Assembly: GCA_902363455.1 (NCBI GenBank)
Contig: CABJAC010000001.1
Coordinates: forward strand, 496,001 to 560,000
Length of the DNA stretch: 64,000 bases
Direction: 5' to 3'
From: Caryophanales bacterium
GTDB lineage: Bacteria; Bacillota; Bacilli; Exiguobacteriales; Exiguobacteriaceae
Shown here: positions 52,464 through 61,145 of the stretch, piece after piece
Position numbering within the stretch: the first letter of the stretch is position 1
How the letters are laid out: every line of letters starts with the position of its first letter
Made by a program: the position numbers and the translations under genes
Notes under the pieces: generated by a model
What the model was told of the DNA's origin: nothing
The model's input: the letters and a program-made list of their open reading frames with translations, nothing else
Databases searched by the model: none

Positions 52464-53477
52464 TTGTTAAAACAGAAAAATATCTTACTCAGCCCGAAAA
52501 TATACTTCATCACGGTTTTGAGCTATATGGCGTTAGGACTCTTCAGTTCATTGATCATGGGGTTAATTTTAAAAACGATAGGTGAAGGGCTGATGACAAA
52601 CGGAATCAACGCATCGTTTTTAGTTACCGTCGGAGAACAAGCCATTGCGTTGACCGGACCGGCGATTGGCGTCGCAGTGGCGTTTGCATTAGAAGCACCA
52701 CCACTCGTCCTATTTTCGGCGGTTGCTGTTGGTGCCTTTGGATATGAAGCCGGAGGTCCAGCCGGCAGTTACGTAGCAACAGTCATCGCCACTGAAATCG
52801 GAAAATTGATTTCGAAAACAACACGGATCGATATTATTTTGACGCCGTTTGTCACGTTGCTCGTAGGTTTTGTGAGTGGGAAATATGTCGGAGCCTGGAT
52901 TGGTACATTCATGACGGACTTAGGAGAAGTCATCCGGTGGGGGACCGAACGGGAACCGCTGATCATGGGGATTTTTGTCGCGACCGTTATGGGTCTTGCT
53001 TTAACAGCTCCGATTTCGAGTGCTGCTCTCGGCATCATGCTAGGGTTGGATGGATTAGCTGCCGGTGCTGCGACAATTGGCTGTGCGGCACAAATGATCG
53101 GGTTCGGGGTCATCAGTTACCGGGATAATGGGATTGGTGGATTTATTGCCCAGGGAATCGGTACGTCGATGCTGCAAGTCGGTAATATCATTCGAAATCC
53201 ATGGACGATCGTTCCGCCGACCGTTGCAGGAGCTTTACTCGCACCATTCGCGACTGTCTTGTTGACACTCGAAAGTAATCCTGAAGGATCGGGTATGGGG
53301 ACAAGCGGACTGGTCGGCCCGTTGATGATGTTAAAAACGATGGGATTTGAAGCGGAATATTATTTAGCTGTCTTTGTTCTTTGTTTTGTAGCGCCTGCTC
53401 TGCTGAGTTACATCGTCTATCGTTTACTTCATCGTATGGGACGAATTAAAGACGGAGATTTAAAGATTGAATATTAA
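52464..53477 (+). CDS. PTS EIIC_2 / PfoR-like membrane protein
   Basis: A 337-residue membrane protein with 8-10 helices, glycine-rich (FLVTVGEQAIALTGPAIGVAVAFALEAPPLVLFSAVAVGAFGYEAGGPAGSY, APISSAALGIMLGLDGLAAGAATIGCAAQMIGFGVISYRDNG). This is the PTS_EIIC_2 family, which includes clostridial PfoR. There is no IIA or IIB partner next to it, so phosphotransfer is unproven. The TTG start at 52464 (MLKQKNILL) follows AAGGAAGTGG. Flanked by terminators. Confidence 0.8.
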   Translation: MLKQKNILLSPKIYFITVLSYMALGLFSSLIMGLILKTIGEGLMTNGINASFLVTVGEQAIALTGPAIGVAVAFALEAPPLVLFSAVAVGAFGYEAGGPAGSYVATVIATEIGKLISKTTRIDIILTPFVTLLVGFVSGKYVGAWIGTFMTDLGEVIRWGTEREPLIMGIFVATVMGLALTAPISSAALGIMLGLDGLAAGAATIGCAAQMIGFGVISYRDNGIGGFIAQGIGTSMLQVGNIIRNPWTIVPPTVAGALLAPFATVLLTLESNPEGSGMGTSGLVGPLMMLKTMGFEAEYYLAVFVLCFVAPALLSYIVYRLLHRMGRIKDGDLKIEY

Positions 53478-53513
53478 ACCAATCGCAGTGCTGCTACGTT
53501 AAAAGTACTTGCG

Positions 53514-53568
53514 AAACCAAACAAAACCAGACAGCGGAATAATACGACTGTCTGGTTTTGTTTGGTTT
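53514..53568. terminator. Long perfect inverted repeat, bidirectional terminator
   Basis: A perfect 21-bp stem (53514-53534 with 53548-53568) with a 13-nt loop. It overlaps the stop codon of the minus-strand gene and serves both convergent genes. Confidence 0.88.
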
Positions 53569-53857
53569 AAAGAGAGAATCCGAACGAACTGGAATAAAAA
53601 CTGGTGAAAAAGACATACAGGTACACCAAATAGAGAGGAAGCAAGTAACGCATTCGGACAATCGGCAATTTTCGGGCTAGTCGTTTTCCGACAGCTTCAA
53701 GCAACATGATAAGGCCGAATCCAACAACGAGAAGAATGAGGATTTGCGGTAAATTTCGTTCCGAGTCAATAAATGAATACCCGTATCGGAGACAACTGGT
53801 CATACCGACAAAACCAACAAACCGTTCGAAGGGATGTTTAACAGATTGATCAGTCAT
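53567..53857 (-). CDS. Small membrane protein of unknown function
   Basis: A 96-residue protein with two clear helices (LPQILILLVVGFGLIMLLEAVG and YLLPLYLVYLYVFFTSFY) linked by a very basic loop (KRLARKLPIVRMR), which places the loop inside. The N-terminal 30 residues include GFVGMTSCLRYGYSFIDSE. No family recognised. The ATG at 53857 (MTDQS) has GAAAGGAAATGATT upstream. Confidence 0.65.
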   Translation of the reverse strand: MTDQSVKHPFERFVGFVGMTSCLRYGYSFIDSERNLPQILILLVVGFGLIMLLEAVGKRLARKLPIVRMRYLLPLYLVYLYVFFTSFYSSSFGFSL

Positions 53858-53982
53858 AATCATTTCCTTTCGAGATATTTTCTAGTTGCAGTATAGCAAA
53901 CAAAGCGCGAAAACGCACAGAAACATTCGGATATGCTATGATAAAACCAATGAAAACAGCATGTATCAAAGGAGTGGAACAG

Positions 53983-54291
53983 ATGAAAAAGTTAGAGTCA
54001 AAACAACAATTCGAGGAAGTAAAAAAAGGAAAAGCCGTCTTTTTATTTTCAGCCGACTGGTGTCCGGATTGCCGGTTTTTAGATCCGTTTATGCCGGAAA
54101 TGGAAAGCACGTTCAACGAGTTTGATTTTTATTACGTCGATCGGGACGAGCACATTGAAATTGCCCAGGAAATGGACATCTTCGGTATCCCGAGTTTCGT
54201 GGCTTACCGCGATAATGCGGAAACAGGTCGTTATGTCGGGAAAGAACGAAAAACACCGGAACAGGTCACTTCGTTTTTAGAAACAGTTTGA
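53983..54291 (+). CDS. ytpP: Thioredoxin-like protein, YtpP
   Basis: A 102-residue thioredoxin-fold protein. The active site is FSADWCPDCRFLDP (CxxC as CPDC), with the cis-Pro in FGIPSFVAYR. It probably works as a thiol reductase in the cytosol. Start at 53983 (MKKLESKQQFEEV) follows AAAGGAGTGGAACAG. Gene order ytpP-ytpQ-ytpR is that of B. subtilis. Confidence 0.9.
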   Translation: MKKLESKQQFEEVKKGKAVFLFSADWCPDCRFLDPFMPEMESTFNEFDFYYVDRDEHIEIAQEMDIFGIPSFVAYRDNAETGRYVGKERKTPEQVTSFLETV

Positions 54292-54294
54292 CAT

Positions 54295-54321
54295 GAAAGC
54301 GAGCGCTGTCTCGCTTTTTTT
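54295..54321 (+). terminator. Intrinsic terminator of ytpP
   Basis: AAAGCGAG-CGCTGT-CTCGCTTT followed by T run. Confidence 0.85.
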
Positions 54322-54344
54322 AATTAGAGAGGATGAATCGAGTC

Positions 54345-55142
54345 ATGGAATTACAACAAATCCGCCGAATGGTGACGGAAGCATTTGATACAACACGTTA
54401 TACCACGTATTTTGATCGGGAAAAATCGGTATTGCGCATCGAACGGAAACAGGACCGGACAGGTGTTGATTTAGGTCTGAATCCATTGGTCGCAAAAGCG
54501 AAACGCCGCGGCGTGGTTGCGGTCGAAGAAACGATTGAATACATTCAAGCAGTCTTGGAACAAACAGAATCGGTCTCATTAACTGGACACGAACAGCAAG
54601 TTTTCCCTGTCATCCGGGCAAAGTCATTTGCCGATGAGACAAAAGACGGAAAGAAAATCATCAGTACACCGCACACAGGGGAAACAAAAATCATGTATGC
54701 CCTTGATCTCGGTGCGACGTATCGTTTGATTGACGAAGAGTTATTGGCACAAGCCGGATGGACGGCAGAACATCTGTCTGAAGCGGCACGTTTTAACCTG
54801 AAGACGTTACAGGCACCGTTTAAAACGGATGAAGTCGCTGGAAATGTCTTTTATTTTTTAAGTACGGGTGACGGGTATGAAGCCAGTCGTGTACTAAACA
54901 AACAGTTGCTGAGTGATTATGCGGAACGGATGACCGGAGAGTTTGCTGTCGGTATCCCCCATCAAGATGTCCTGATTTTTGCGGATATCCGAAATGATGC
55001 CGGGTATGATGTCTTGCAACAGTTGATGTTTGATTTCTTTACGAATGGACGTGTGCCGGTCACAGCGCTTCCGTTTATCTATGAAGAAGGAGATCTTGAA
55101 CCGGTCTTTGTCCTTGCAAAAAACAAGCATCCGAAAAGCTGA
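54345..55142 (+). CDS. ytpQ: DUF1444 family protein, YtpQ
   Basis: A 265-residue soluble protein of DUF1444. The start ELQQIRRMVTEAFDTTRYTTYFDREKSVLRIERKQDRTGVDLGLNPLVAKA parallels B. subtilis YtpQ; the end has FFTNGRVPVTALPFIYEEGDLEPVFVLAKNK. Function unknown. ATG at 54345 is preferred because GAGAGGATG lies 10 nt upstream; the ATG at 54333 is inside that site. Confidence 0.84.
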   Translation: MELQQIRRMVTEAFDTTRYTTYFDREKSVLRIERKQDRTGVDLGLNPLVAKAKRRGVVAVEETIEYIQAVLEQTESVSLTGHEQQVFPVIRAKSFADETKDGKKIISTPHTGETKIMYALDLGATYRLIDEELLAQAGWTAEHLSEAARFNLKTLQAPFKTDEVAGNVFYFLSTGDGYEASRVLNKQLLSDYAERMTGEFAVGIPHQDVLIFADIRNDAGYDVLQQLMFDFFTNGRVPVTALPFIYEEGDLEPVFVLAKNKHPKS

Positions 55143-55195
55143 ATAATCTGCTACAATAGGCATTGTGAGAAAGTTTGAAGGGAGTCATGGATTGA

Positions 55196-55804
55196 ATGAA
55201 TGTTTTTTATAATAAAGAAGGTGTCGGTGACGTCTTGATGGTCATCTTGGCAGACGCTCCGCGTGCTGAAATTACAGCTGAACGAAAAGGACGTGTCGCG
55301 ACGATTTTCCATGGTACAGACGTCATTGGTTACAATATTTTTGAGGCTTCGGAAAAGTTTGACCTGAGCAGTGTTGGACCGGTTGATCTGACACCGGAAC
55401 TCGTTCAAACGATCCAAGGGGTCTTGGCAGAAGAAGGCATTACATTCGTTGCGGATGACATCGATTATTCACCGAAGTTCGTCGTTGGATTCGTTGCTTC
55501 TGCTGAAAAACATCCGGACGCTGATAAATTATCGGTCTGTCAAGTTGATGTCGACGGAAACACGTTGCAAATCGTCTGTGGAGCACCGAACGTTGCTGCC
55601 GGACAAAAAGTGGTCGTAGCGAAGCCGGGAGCAGTCATGCCTTCTGGGCTGATTATCCGTCCGTCTGCCCTGCGGGGAGTGGCTTCAAGCGGTATGCTTT
55701 GTTCGGCGCGTGAGCTTGGTCTCGCAGATGCACCACAAGTTAAAGGAATTTTGGTATTAGATGATTCAGCACAAACGGGAGACGCATTTTTAATCGGTCG
55801 ATGA
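55196..55804 (+). CDS. ytpR: tRNA-binding OB-fold protein, YtpR
   Basis: A 202-residue protein: unique N-terminal domain (MNVFYNKEGVGDVLMVIL, about 95 residues), then an EMAPII/PheT-type tRNA-binding OB fold (FVVGFVASAEKHPDADKLSVCQVDVDGNTLQIVCGAPNVAAGQKVVVAKPGAVMP, ALRGVASSGMLCSARELG). Likely binds tRNA or RNA in trans. GAAGGGAGTCATGG precedes the ATG at 55196. The next gene follows in 37 nt. Confidence 0.9.
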   Translation: MNVFYNKEGVGDVLMVILADAPRAEITAERKGRVATIFHGTDVIGYNIFEASEKFDLSSVGPVDLTPELVQTIQGVLAEEGITFVADDIDYSPKFVVGFVASAEKHPDADKLSVCQVDVDGNTLQIVCGAPNVAAGQKVVVAKPGAVMPSGLIIRPSALRGVASSGMLCSARELGLADAPQVKGILVLDDSAQTGDAFLIGR

Positions 55805-55841
55805 TTCGACCGATTTTTTAACAAGATGGAGGGGTGAAGGA

Positions 55842-56651
55842 ATGAGCAATCGTTATGAGCAGTCGTTGAAGGAACAGGCAGCACGAATCCGACGAGAACT
55901 TGCAGGCGAAAAAGAAACGAAGCCTGTTGAGCGTCCTAAAAAAGAAGAACGGGAAGACCGCTTCGTGTTGACGGATGTTCCATCGCCTATTTACGGATTC
56001 CAACGGCCTAAAAAGCAACGGTCGATCCAAGAAGAGGAAAATTCAAACGAATCGGAAGTCGATGTTTCAAGTGAGCTTGAAGAGGAAAAAATGAAAGAGT
56101 CGCTTGTACAGGCTGCGGATGATACGAATGAGACATCAGTGATCGAGACGATGGAACAGACGGACTTGACTGAGGCAGAGGCTGGTCTAGTTCCGACGAC
56201 TGATTCAGATCTACTTGTTCCTGAACCAACCATTGAACGAGCGCCGGAAGAACGCTTTGAAGAAACGATACCGGATACGCAAGAAGACGTGCTAGAAGAA
56301 ACGGCGGATGTGACTACAAATTCAGTAGACGAGGACGTACAGATGACGGTGTCACCTGAACCGGATATGCCGGAATTAGTGGAGCGGACAGCAACGGATG
56401 CCGAAACGAAACCGGTCGAAACCAATCATGAGACGGATGTGATTATGTCTGCAACAGAAGAACAAGCAGAATCCTTGATCGTCCCGGAAACATCGATCGA
56501 TTCACCGGAAGAAATCAGTATGCCTCAAGCGAAGCCGGTATCAATCAAAAAGCCGGTCGGTCCACCCGTCAATGTCGTGATGACGACTAAAGATTTAATG
56601 GCGATGTATCGTGCACGACGTGAAGAAAATAATTTGCATGGTAAAAAATAA
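55842..56651 (+). CDS. SftA N-terminal-like protein lacking the FtsK motor
   Basis: A 269-residue hydrophilic, very acidic protein with no membrane segment. The N-terminal 30 residues are basic and helical, then FVLTDVPSPIYGFQRPKK resembles a motif in the N-terminal region of SftA (YtpS); 170 residues are a disordered Glu/Thr/Val-rich linker; the end SIKKPVGPPVNVVMTTKDLMAMYRARREE resembles the PFNVMM segment just before the SftA motor. The gene lies between ytpR and murC, where B. subtilis has sftA (about 950 residues). The ATPase part is absent and the 78 nt before murC hold no remnant. GGAGGGGTGAAGG precedes the ATG. Confidence 0.65.
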   Translation: MSNRYEQSLKEQAARIRRELAGEKETKPVERPKKEEREDRFVLTDVPSPIYGFQRPKKQRSIQEEENSNESEVDVSSELEEEKMKESLVQAADDTNETSVIETMEQTDLTEAEAGLVPTTDSDLLVPEPTIERAPEERFEETIPDTQEDVLEETADVTTNSVDEDVQMTVSPEPDMPELVERTATDAETKPVETNHETDVIMSATEEQAESLIVPETSIDSPEEISMPQAKPVSIKKPVGPPVNVVMTTKDLMAMYRARREENNLHGKK

Positions 56652-56656
56652 GTCGG

Positions 56657-56670
56657 TTTGCTATAATGGT
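56657..56670 (+). promoter_or_regulatory. Extended -10 promoter of murC
   Basis: TTTGCTATAATGG contains TGnTATAAT; no good -35. About 65 nt upstream of murC. Confidence 0.55.
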
Positions 56671-56729
56671 ACAGGTTTTGTACCCAAGCCCGATGGTACG
56701 GACCGGAACGTGAATTGGAGGGCTCATAT

Positions 56730-58025
56730 ATGACAAACTATCATTTTGTTGGGATTAAAGGGACTGGGATGAGTGCGCTCGCCCAAGTACTGCATGAGAT
56801 GAATCATCAAGTACAAGGTTCTGATATTGAGAAGCATATTTTTACTGAAGACGCTTTACGGGCAAAAGGAATTCCATTTTTCCCGTTTGATGCAAACAAC
56901 ATTAAAGAAGGTCAGGTCATCATTCAAGGGAACGCTTTTGGGGATGATCATCCAGAGATTGCTCGGGCAAAAGAACTGGATTTAACGATTTATCACTATT
57001 ATGATTTTTTAGGGTATCTGGCGAACGAATACCGTTCGGTTGCCATCACGGGTTCACACGGCAAAACATCGACGACGGGTCTGTTGTCGCATGTGTTGAG
57101 TGGAATCACGCCGACGGCATTTTTGATTGGTGACGGAACAGGAGCCGGTGTTGAAGAGGCAAAGGCTTTTGTATTTGAAGCATGTGAATACAAGCGTCAT
57201 TTCCTTTACTACAAACCAGACTATGCGATTATGACGAACATTGACTTTGACCATTCGGATTACTTCACGGGTATTGATGATGTCGTTTCGGCATTCCAAG
57301 AGATGGCACTACAAGTCAAGCAAGCCATCGTTGCTTGCGGTGACGATGAACATCTTCAAAACATTCAAGCGAATGTACCGGTTTTGTATTACGGTTTTGG
57401 TGAAAACAATGATTTTCGTGCGGAAAACGCCGTATCGACGCCGGATGGAACATCGTTTGATGTGTATCTCCGGGATGACTTCTACGGTACTTTCCTGATT
57501 CCTGGATTTGGACAGCACCATGTTTTAAATGCGTTGTCTGTTATTGCAATCTGTCAATACGAAGGATTAAACAAAGAAGATGTCGCAATACGTCTAGCTT
57601 CGTTCGGTGGAGTAAAACGTCGTTTCAGTGAATCAAGCTTCGGATCACAGATTCTCGTTGATGACTATGCTCACCATCCGAAAGAAATCAGTGCGACGAT
57701 TGAATCCGCACGTAAAAAATATCCGGATCGGGAAGTCATCGCGATTTTCCAACCGCATACGTATACGCGCTTAAAATCATTCATGGATGATTTTGCGACA
57801 TCGTTACGGGAAGCGGATGCCAGTTATCTCTGCGAAATTTTTGGATCAGCACGCGAACAAGAAGGACAAGTTCGGGTCGAAGATCTTCAAGAAAAAGTAC
57901 CGGGATCAAACATTTTGACGCGGGATAACGTATCCATTTTGAGTAAACATGAAAATGCCGTTCTGCTCTTCATGGGTGCTGGAGACATTCAAACGTATCA
58001 ACAACAGTATGAAGGTACAAAATAA
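56730..58025 (+). CDS. murC: UDP-N-acetylmuramate-L-alanine ligase
   Basis: Adds L-Ala to UDP-MurNAc, the first stem residue of peptidoglycan, in the cytosol. 431 residues. [20 protein letters not shown] is the UDP-binding glycine loop, [20 protein letters not shown] the ATP P-loop, and [10 protein letters not shown] the Mur-ligase C-terminal motif. ATG at 56730 follows TTGGAGGGCTCATAT. It is in the ytpR-(sftA)-murC order. Confidence 0.96.
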   Translation: MTNYHFVGIKGTGMSALAQVLHEMNHQVQGSDIEKHIFTEDALRAKGIPFFPFDANNIKEGQVIIQGNAFGDDHPEIARAKELDLTIYHYYDFLGYLANEYRSVAITGSHGKTSTTGLLSHVLSGITPTAFLIGDGTGAGVEEAKAFVFEACEYKRHFLYYKPDYAIMTNIDFDHSDYFTGIDDVVSAFQEMALQVKQAIVACGDDEHLQNIQANVPVLYYGFGENNDFRAENAVSTPDGTSFDVYLRDDFYGTFLIPGFGQHHVLNALSVIAICQYEGLNKEDVAIRLASFGGVKRRFSESSFGSQILVDDYAHHPKEISATIESARKKYPDREVIAIFQPHTYTRLKSFMDDFATSLREADASYLCEIFGSAREQEGQVRVEDLQEKVPGSNILTRDNVSILSKHENAVLLFMGAGDIQTYQQQYEGTK

Positions 58026-58036
58026 TTGAATAAGCA

Positions 58037-58069
58037 GGGCGCTGACGAAACGAGTCGGCGCCTTTTTTT
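58037..58069 (+). terminator. Intrinsic terminator of murC
   Basis: GGCGC..GAC pairs with GTC..GCGCC (T-G pair), followed by seven T. Confidence 0.85.
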
Positions 58070-58191
58070 GTCGGTTTCGTGAACCGTTAAAACAGGACGG
58101 ATTATTGGATGGAAAAGTCATCAAGTTATCATTGCATCTTGAATTGATTTTTGGAATAGTGGGGATATGTTATTTAGAAAGGGAAGAGGTC

Positions 58192-58704
58192 ATGGGACAG
58201 ATTTTACTCATTTTATCATTGCAACTGGTGTACGTACCTGTTTTGACGTTACGCACCATCATGCTCGTTAAAGGAAGAACCGTCATCGCAGGTGCATTAG
58301 GGACAGTGGAAACATTGATTTATATTTTTGCACTTGGTGTCGTTTTCCGCGATTTGACGACTCTCGGCATGGTTGTCTATGCAATCGGTTTTGGACTTGG
58401 TATTTTGATCGGAGGATTCATTGAACGAAAACTTGCGATCGGCTATAACATGATTCAAGTCCACACGCAGGAATTTCCGGCTGAGTTGATTCAAGTGATC
58501 CGGGATAACGGATTCGGTGTCACCCACTATCAAGGACAGGGACGGGACGGTATTCGTTACCGGCTGGACGTACTTGCCGCTCGGACACGGATGAAGGTGT
58601 TGCGGAATCTCGTGGAAGAGTATGAACCGAAGGCATTTTTGGTCGCATTTGATTCCGTTGATTTTAAAGGCGGTTATATGTTAAAAGGCTTGAAACGTCT
58701 CTAA
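58192..58704 (+). CDS. UPF0316 / DUF2179 membrane protein, YebE-like
   Basis: A 170-residue protein: three N-terminal helices (ILLILSLQLVYVPVLTLRTIMLV, AGALGTVETLIYIFALGVVF, GMVVYAIGFGLGILIGGFIE) and a C-terminal DUF2179 domain (NGFGVTHYQGQGRDGIRYRLDVLAARTRMKVLRNLVEEYEPKAFLVAFD). Function unknown; the cytosolic domain may sense a nucleotide. ATG at 58192 follows GGGAAGAGGTC; the open frame further upstream has no start signal. Confidence 0.87.
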   Translation: MGQILLILSLQLVYVPVLTLRTIMLVKGRTVIAGALGTVETLIYIFALGVVFRDLTTLGMVVYAIGFGLGILIGGFIERKLAIGYNMIQVHTQEFPAELIQVIRDNGFGVTHYQGQGRDGIRYRLDVLAARTRMKVLRNLVEEYEPKAFLVAFDSVDFKGGYMLKGLKRL

Positions 58705-58756
58705 TAAGAATGGACAGTATAGCAATTGCAAAGTCAAAGAAGAATCTCCTAATCAT

Positions 58757-58782
58757 GTTTAAGTTTTGTTATTTAAGGATAA
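58757..58782 (+). promoter_or_regulatory. Possible sigma-B promoter of dps
   Basis: GTTTAA-N14-GGATAA (58757-58782), 47 nt before the dps start; 4 of 6 in the -10 of the GTTTAA-N12-14-GGGTAT consensus. No PerR box was recognised. Confidence 0.4.
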
Positions 58783-58828
58783 AGATGAAGTAGAACAAAA
58801 CACAGTTTTATGAGAGGGGAATTTTACG

Positions 58829-59269
58829 ATGATTAGTAATCATGCAAAGACGGCTTTAAATCAACAAGTAGCAAACTATGGTGTCCTGTTTGTCAAACTC
58901 CATAACTACCATTGGTATATTAAAGGTCCAGACTTCTTGACGCTTCATGTGAAGCTTGAAGAACTATACACGTGGGTTTCCGAACAATATGATGTCGTGG
59001 CAGAACGTTTATTGATGAACAATGGTACTCCTTCGGCAACGTTAAAAGAGTACTTGGAACAAACAACGCTTGAAGAGGCGAAACCGGGTCTGTCGGCGGA
59101 TGAAATGGTCGAATCGGTCATTAGTGATTTCCAACAAGTCCGTAAAGAGATGCTTGATGCCATTGAACATCTTGAAACGCAGGATGTTACAGTGGAAGAC
59201 GATCTTTTGGCTCAGGCTAAAGAAATCGAAAAACAAATTTGGATGTTGCGTGCGACATTAAAGAAATAA
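58829..59269 (+). CDS. dps: Dps / ferritin-like DNA-protecting protein
   Basis: A 146-residue Dps: intersubunit ferroxidase ligands are seen in KLHNYHWYIKGPDFLTLHVKLEELY (two His) and SEQYDVVAERLL (Asp, Glu). These dodecamers oxidise Fe(II) with H2O2 and store iron, protecting DNA. GAGAGGGGAATTTTACG precedes the ATG. Own promoter and terminator. Confidence 0.93.
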   Translation: MISNHAKTALNQQVANYGVLFVKLHNYHWYIKGPDFLTLHVKLEELYTWVSEQYDVVAERLLMNNGTPSATLKEYLEQTTLEEAKPGLSADEMVESVISDFQQVRKEMLDAIEHLETQDVTVEDDLLAQAKEIEKQIWMLRATLKK

Positions 59270-59271
59270 GC

Positions 59272-59319
59272 AAAAAACGGATGGCTGCATCCTAACAGGA
59301 ATGAGCCGTCCGTTTTTCC
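59272..59319. terminator. Bidirectional terminator between dps and ampS
   Basis: AAAAACGGATGGCT pairs with AGCCGTCCGTTTTT (one T-G) with A and T ends. Confidence 0.9.
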
Positions 59320-59322
59320 ATA

Positions 59323-60435
59323 TCATTTTAAGTTTTCAGGATTCAAGACATCCAGTTCCGGTAAAACGAAACGACCGTCTTTACGGATCAAGACATCATC
59401 AAACCAAATTTCACCGCCGCCATAGTCCGGACGCTGAATATTGACCAAGTCCCAGTGAACTGAAGAATCATTTCCGTTATAGGCTTCAGCGTAAGCTTGA
59501 CCGGGTGTGAAGTGGAAACTGCCGTCAATCTTCTCATCAAACAAAATATCCTTCATCGGATGTTGAATAAATGGATTGACACCAATCGCGAATTCACCAA
59601 CAAATCGTGCTCCGGCATCTGTATCAAACACTTCATTGATGCGTTCCGTATCATTGGCCGTCGCTTCGACGATTTGACCGTCTTTAAACGTCAGTTTGAC
59701 GTTCTCGAAGGTGAACCCTTGGTATGGTGAAGGTGTATTATACGAAATTGTCCCGTTGATTGAATCTTTGACCGGTGCAGTGAAGACTTCCCCGTCCGGA
59801 ATGTTGGCATTACCAGCACACTTGATGGCAGGAATGTCTTTGATGGAAAAAGCAAGATCTGTTCCGGGTCCGACAAGACGCACACGATCGGTCTTGTTCA
59901 TCAAATCGACGAGTGGTGTCATCGCTTCGCCCATCTTGGCATAATCCAGTGTACACACATCGAAATAAAAATCTTCGAAAGCTTCGGTGGATTGATTTGA
60001 AAGTTGTGCCATTGAACTAGTTGGGAAGCGTAAAACAACCCACTTCGTACCTTTGACGCGATCTTCCGTATGCATCTTGCCTACTGTTTTACCATAAAGC
60101 TTCATTTTGTCAGACGGCACATCAGATAGTTCGTTGATGTTGTCTCCTGCACGCAGACCGATGTACGCATCCATTGCCTGCATTTGTTTTTGTTCGATAT
60201 CTGCCATGAGTTGAAGTTGTTCTTCCGACGCATTGCGGTATAATTTCCGTAAAATACGGTTATCTTTCAAGAGGACGAAAGGAAGACCACCGGCTTCATA
60301 AGCGGCATCAACAAGGGCTTCGACGAGTTCTCGTTCAATCCCGAAATTTTCAATCAAGACTTTTTCACCAGGAGCAAGTGCTACTGAATAATTAATAAGA
60401 TTCGTTGCGAGTTGTGTTAGACGTGGATCACGCAT
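59323..60435 (-). CDS. M29 family aminopeptidase (AmpS/PepS)
   Basis: A 370-residue thermophilic-type M29 aminopeptidase. Metal ligands can be placed in NIPDGEVFTAPVKDSING (Glu), the second Glu in VGEFAIGVNP, the NDSSVHWDLVNI (His, Asp) and GGGEIWFDD near the end. The start MRDPRLTQLATNLINYSV at 60435 follows GAGGAGGAAC; the long N-terminal extension in frame has no signal. Divergent from ytxG. Confidence 0.92.
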   Translation of the reverse strand: MRDPRLTQLATNLINYSVALAPGEKVLIENFGIERELVEALVDAAYEAGGLPFVLLKDNRILRKLYRNASEEQLQLMADIEQKQMQAMDAYIGLRAGDNINELSDVPSDKMKLYGKTVGKMHTEDRVKGTKWVVLRFPTSSMAQLSNQSTEAFEDFYFDVCTLDYAKMGEAMTPLVDLMNKTDRVRLVGPGTDLAFSIKDIPAIKCAGNANIPDGEVFTAPVKDSINGTISYNTPSPYQGFTFENVKLTFKDGQIVEATANDTERINEVFDTDAGARFVGEFAIGVNPFIQHPMKDILFDEKIDGSFHFTPGQAYAEAYNGNDSSVHWDLVNIQRPDYGGGEIWFDDVLIRKDGRFVLPELDVLNPENLK

Positions 60436-60466
60436 GAAAAAGTTCCTCCTCAAATGATGTATGTAG

Positions 60467-60492
60467 GTTTCATTTATCATTGTAACGGAAAT
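60467..60492 (+). promoter_or_regulatory. Possible sigma-B promoter of ytxGH
   Basis: GTTTCA-N14-GGAAAT (60467-60492), 84 nt before ytxG. In B. subtilis the ytxGH operon belongs to the general stress regulon, and the same spacing is seen before dps here. Confidence 0.4.
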
Positions 60493-60575
60493 AAACCATT
60501 TGGAGTAGCAGGAACAACTGCATCGACGTCGAACTACCAACTAGACACTAGCAAAAGAAATTGGAGGCACGAACC

Positions 60576-61145
60576 ATGGAAATCACATTAGGCGGAATCG
60601 CCGGATTAGTTGCTGCGATTGCTTTCGTAGTACTTGTCATCTTCCTCGCACGTGTGTTGGGTGCAGCAAGCAAGACACTTAACAACGTAGCGGATACGAC
60701 AGCAGGACTGGAACGACAACTGGATGGCATCATGATGGAGACGACAGCGTTGTTACATAAAACGAATCGTCTGGTCGATACGATTGAAGAAAAAACAGAG
60801 TTGTTGGCGCCGGTTGCAAACTCAATCGAAGAATTGGGAACGTCGCTCAATAAAGTAACAGATTCAGTTCGAACTGTATCTGATACGGTCGCAGGTGCTG
60901 CCGATACGAATAAAGAACAAATCGCACAAGCTGTCCGTTGGGGATCAGTTGCAGTTGAACTGTTCAAGAAAAACAAACCGGAAGCCGGACAAACCGTTTC
61001 TTCTACGACGACAGCGACAACGACTGTCGAAAAGAAACCACGCCGTCGTTTCCGTAAACAAGCAGAAACACCAGTGACGCCGGAAGTCGTTTCTGTACCC
61101 GATGTCGAAAGCATTCCAGATGAGTTGAAGGGAGATCGTTCATAA
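60576..61145 (+). CDS. ytxG: DUF948 membrane protein, YtxG-like general stress protein
   Basis: A 189-residue protein: one N-terminal helix (GGIAGLVAAIAFVVLVIFLARVLGAASK), then a long coiled-coil-like DUF948 stretch with heptads of Thr/Val/Leu (LNNVADTTAGLERQLDGIMMETTALLHKTNRLVDTIEEKTELLAPVANSIEELG), and a Lys/Arg-rich tail (EKKPRRRFRKQAE). Function unknown, linked to general stress in B. subtilis. TTGGAGGCACGAACC precedes the ATG; the stop overlaps ytxH by one base. Confidence 0.87.
   Translation: MEITLGGIAGLVAAIAFVVLVIFLARVLGAASKTLNNVADTTAGLERQLDGIMMETTALLHKTNRLVDTIEEKTELLAPVANSIEELGTSLNKVTDSVRTVSDTVAGAADTNKEQIAQAVRWGSVAVELFKKNKPEAGQTVSSTTTATTTVEKKPRRRFRKQAETPVTPEVVSVPDVESIPDELKGDRS

Noticed and set aside
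52333..52470. 45-codon ORF starting MFKFLFGFFVGLLIVLSS just after ytoP
   Set aside because: It begins inside the ytoP terminator with the purine stretch touching the ATG, and runs across the promoter of the next gene. Chance ORF is more likely.
55991..56425. 144-codon Ser/Val-rich minus-strand ORF opposite the SftA-like gene
   Set aside because: Serine-rich antisense shadow of an acidic coding sequence with no start signals.
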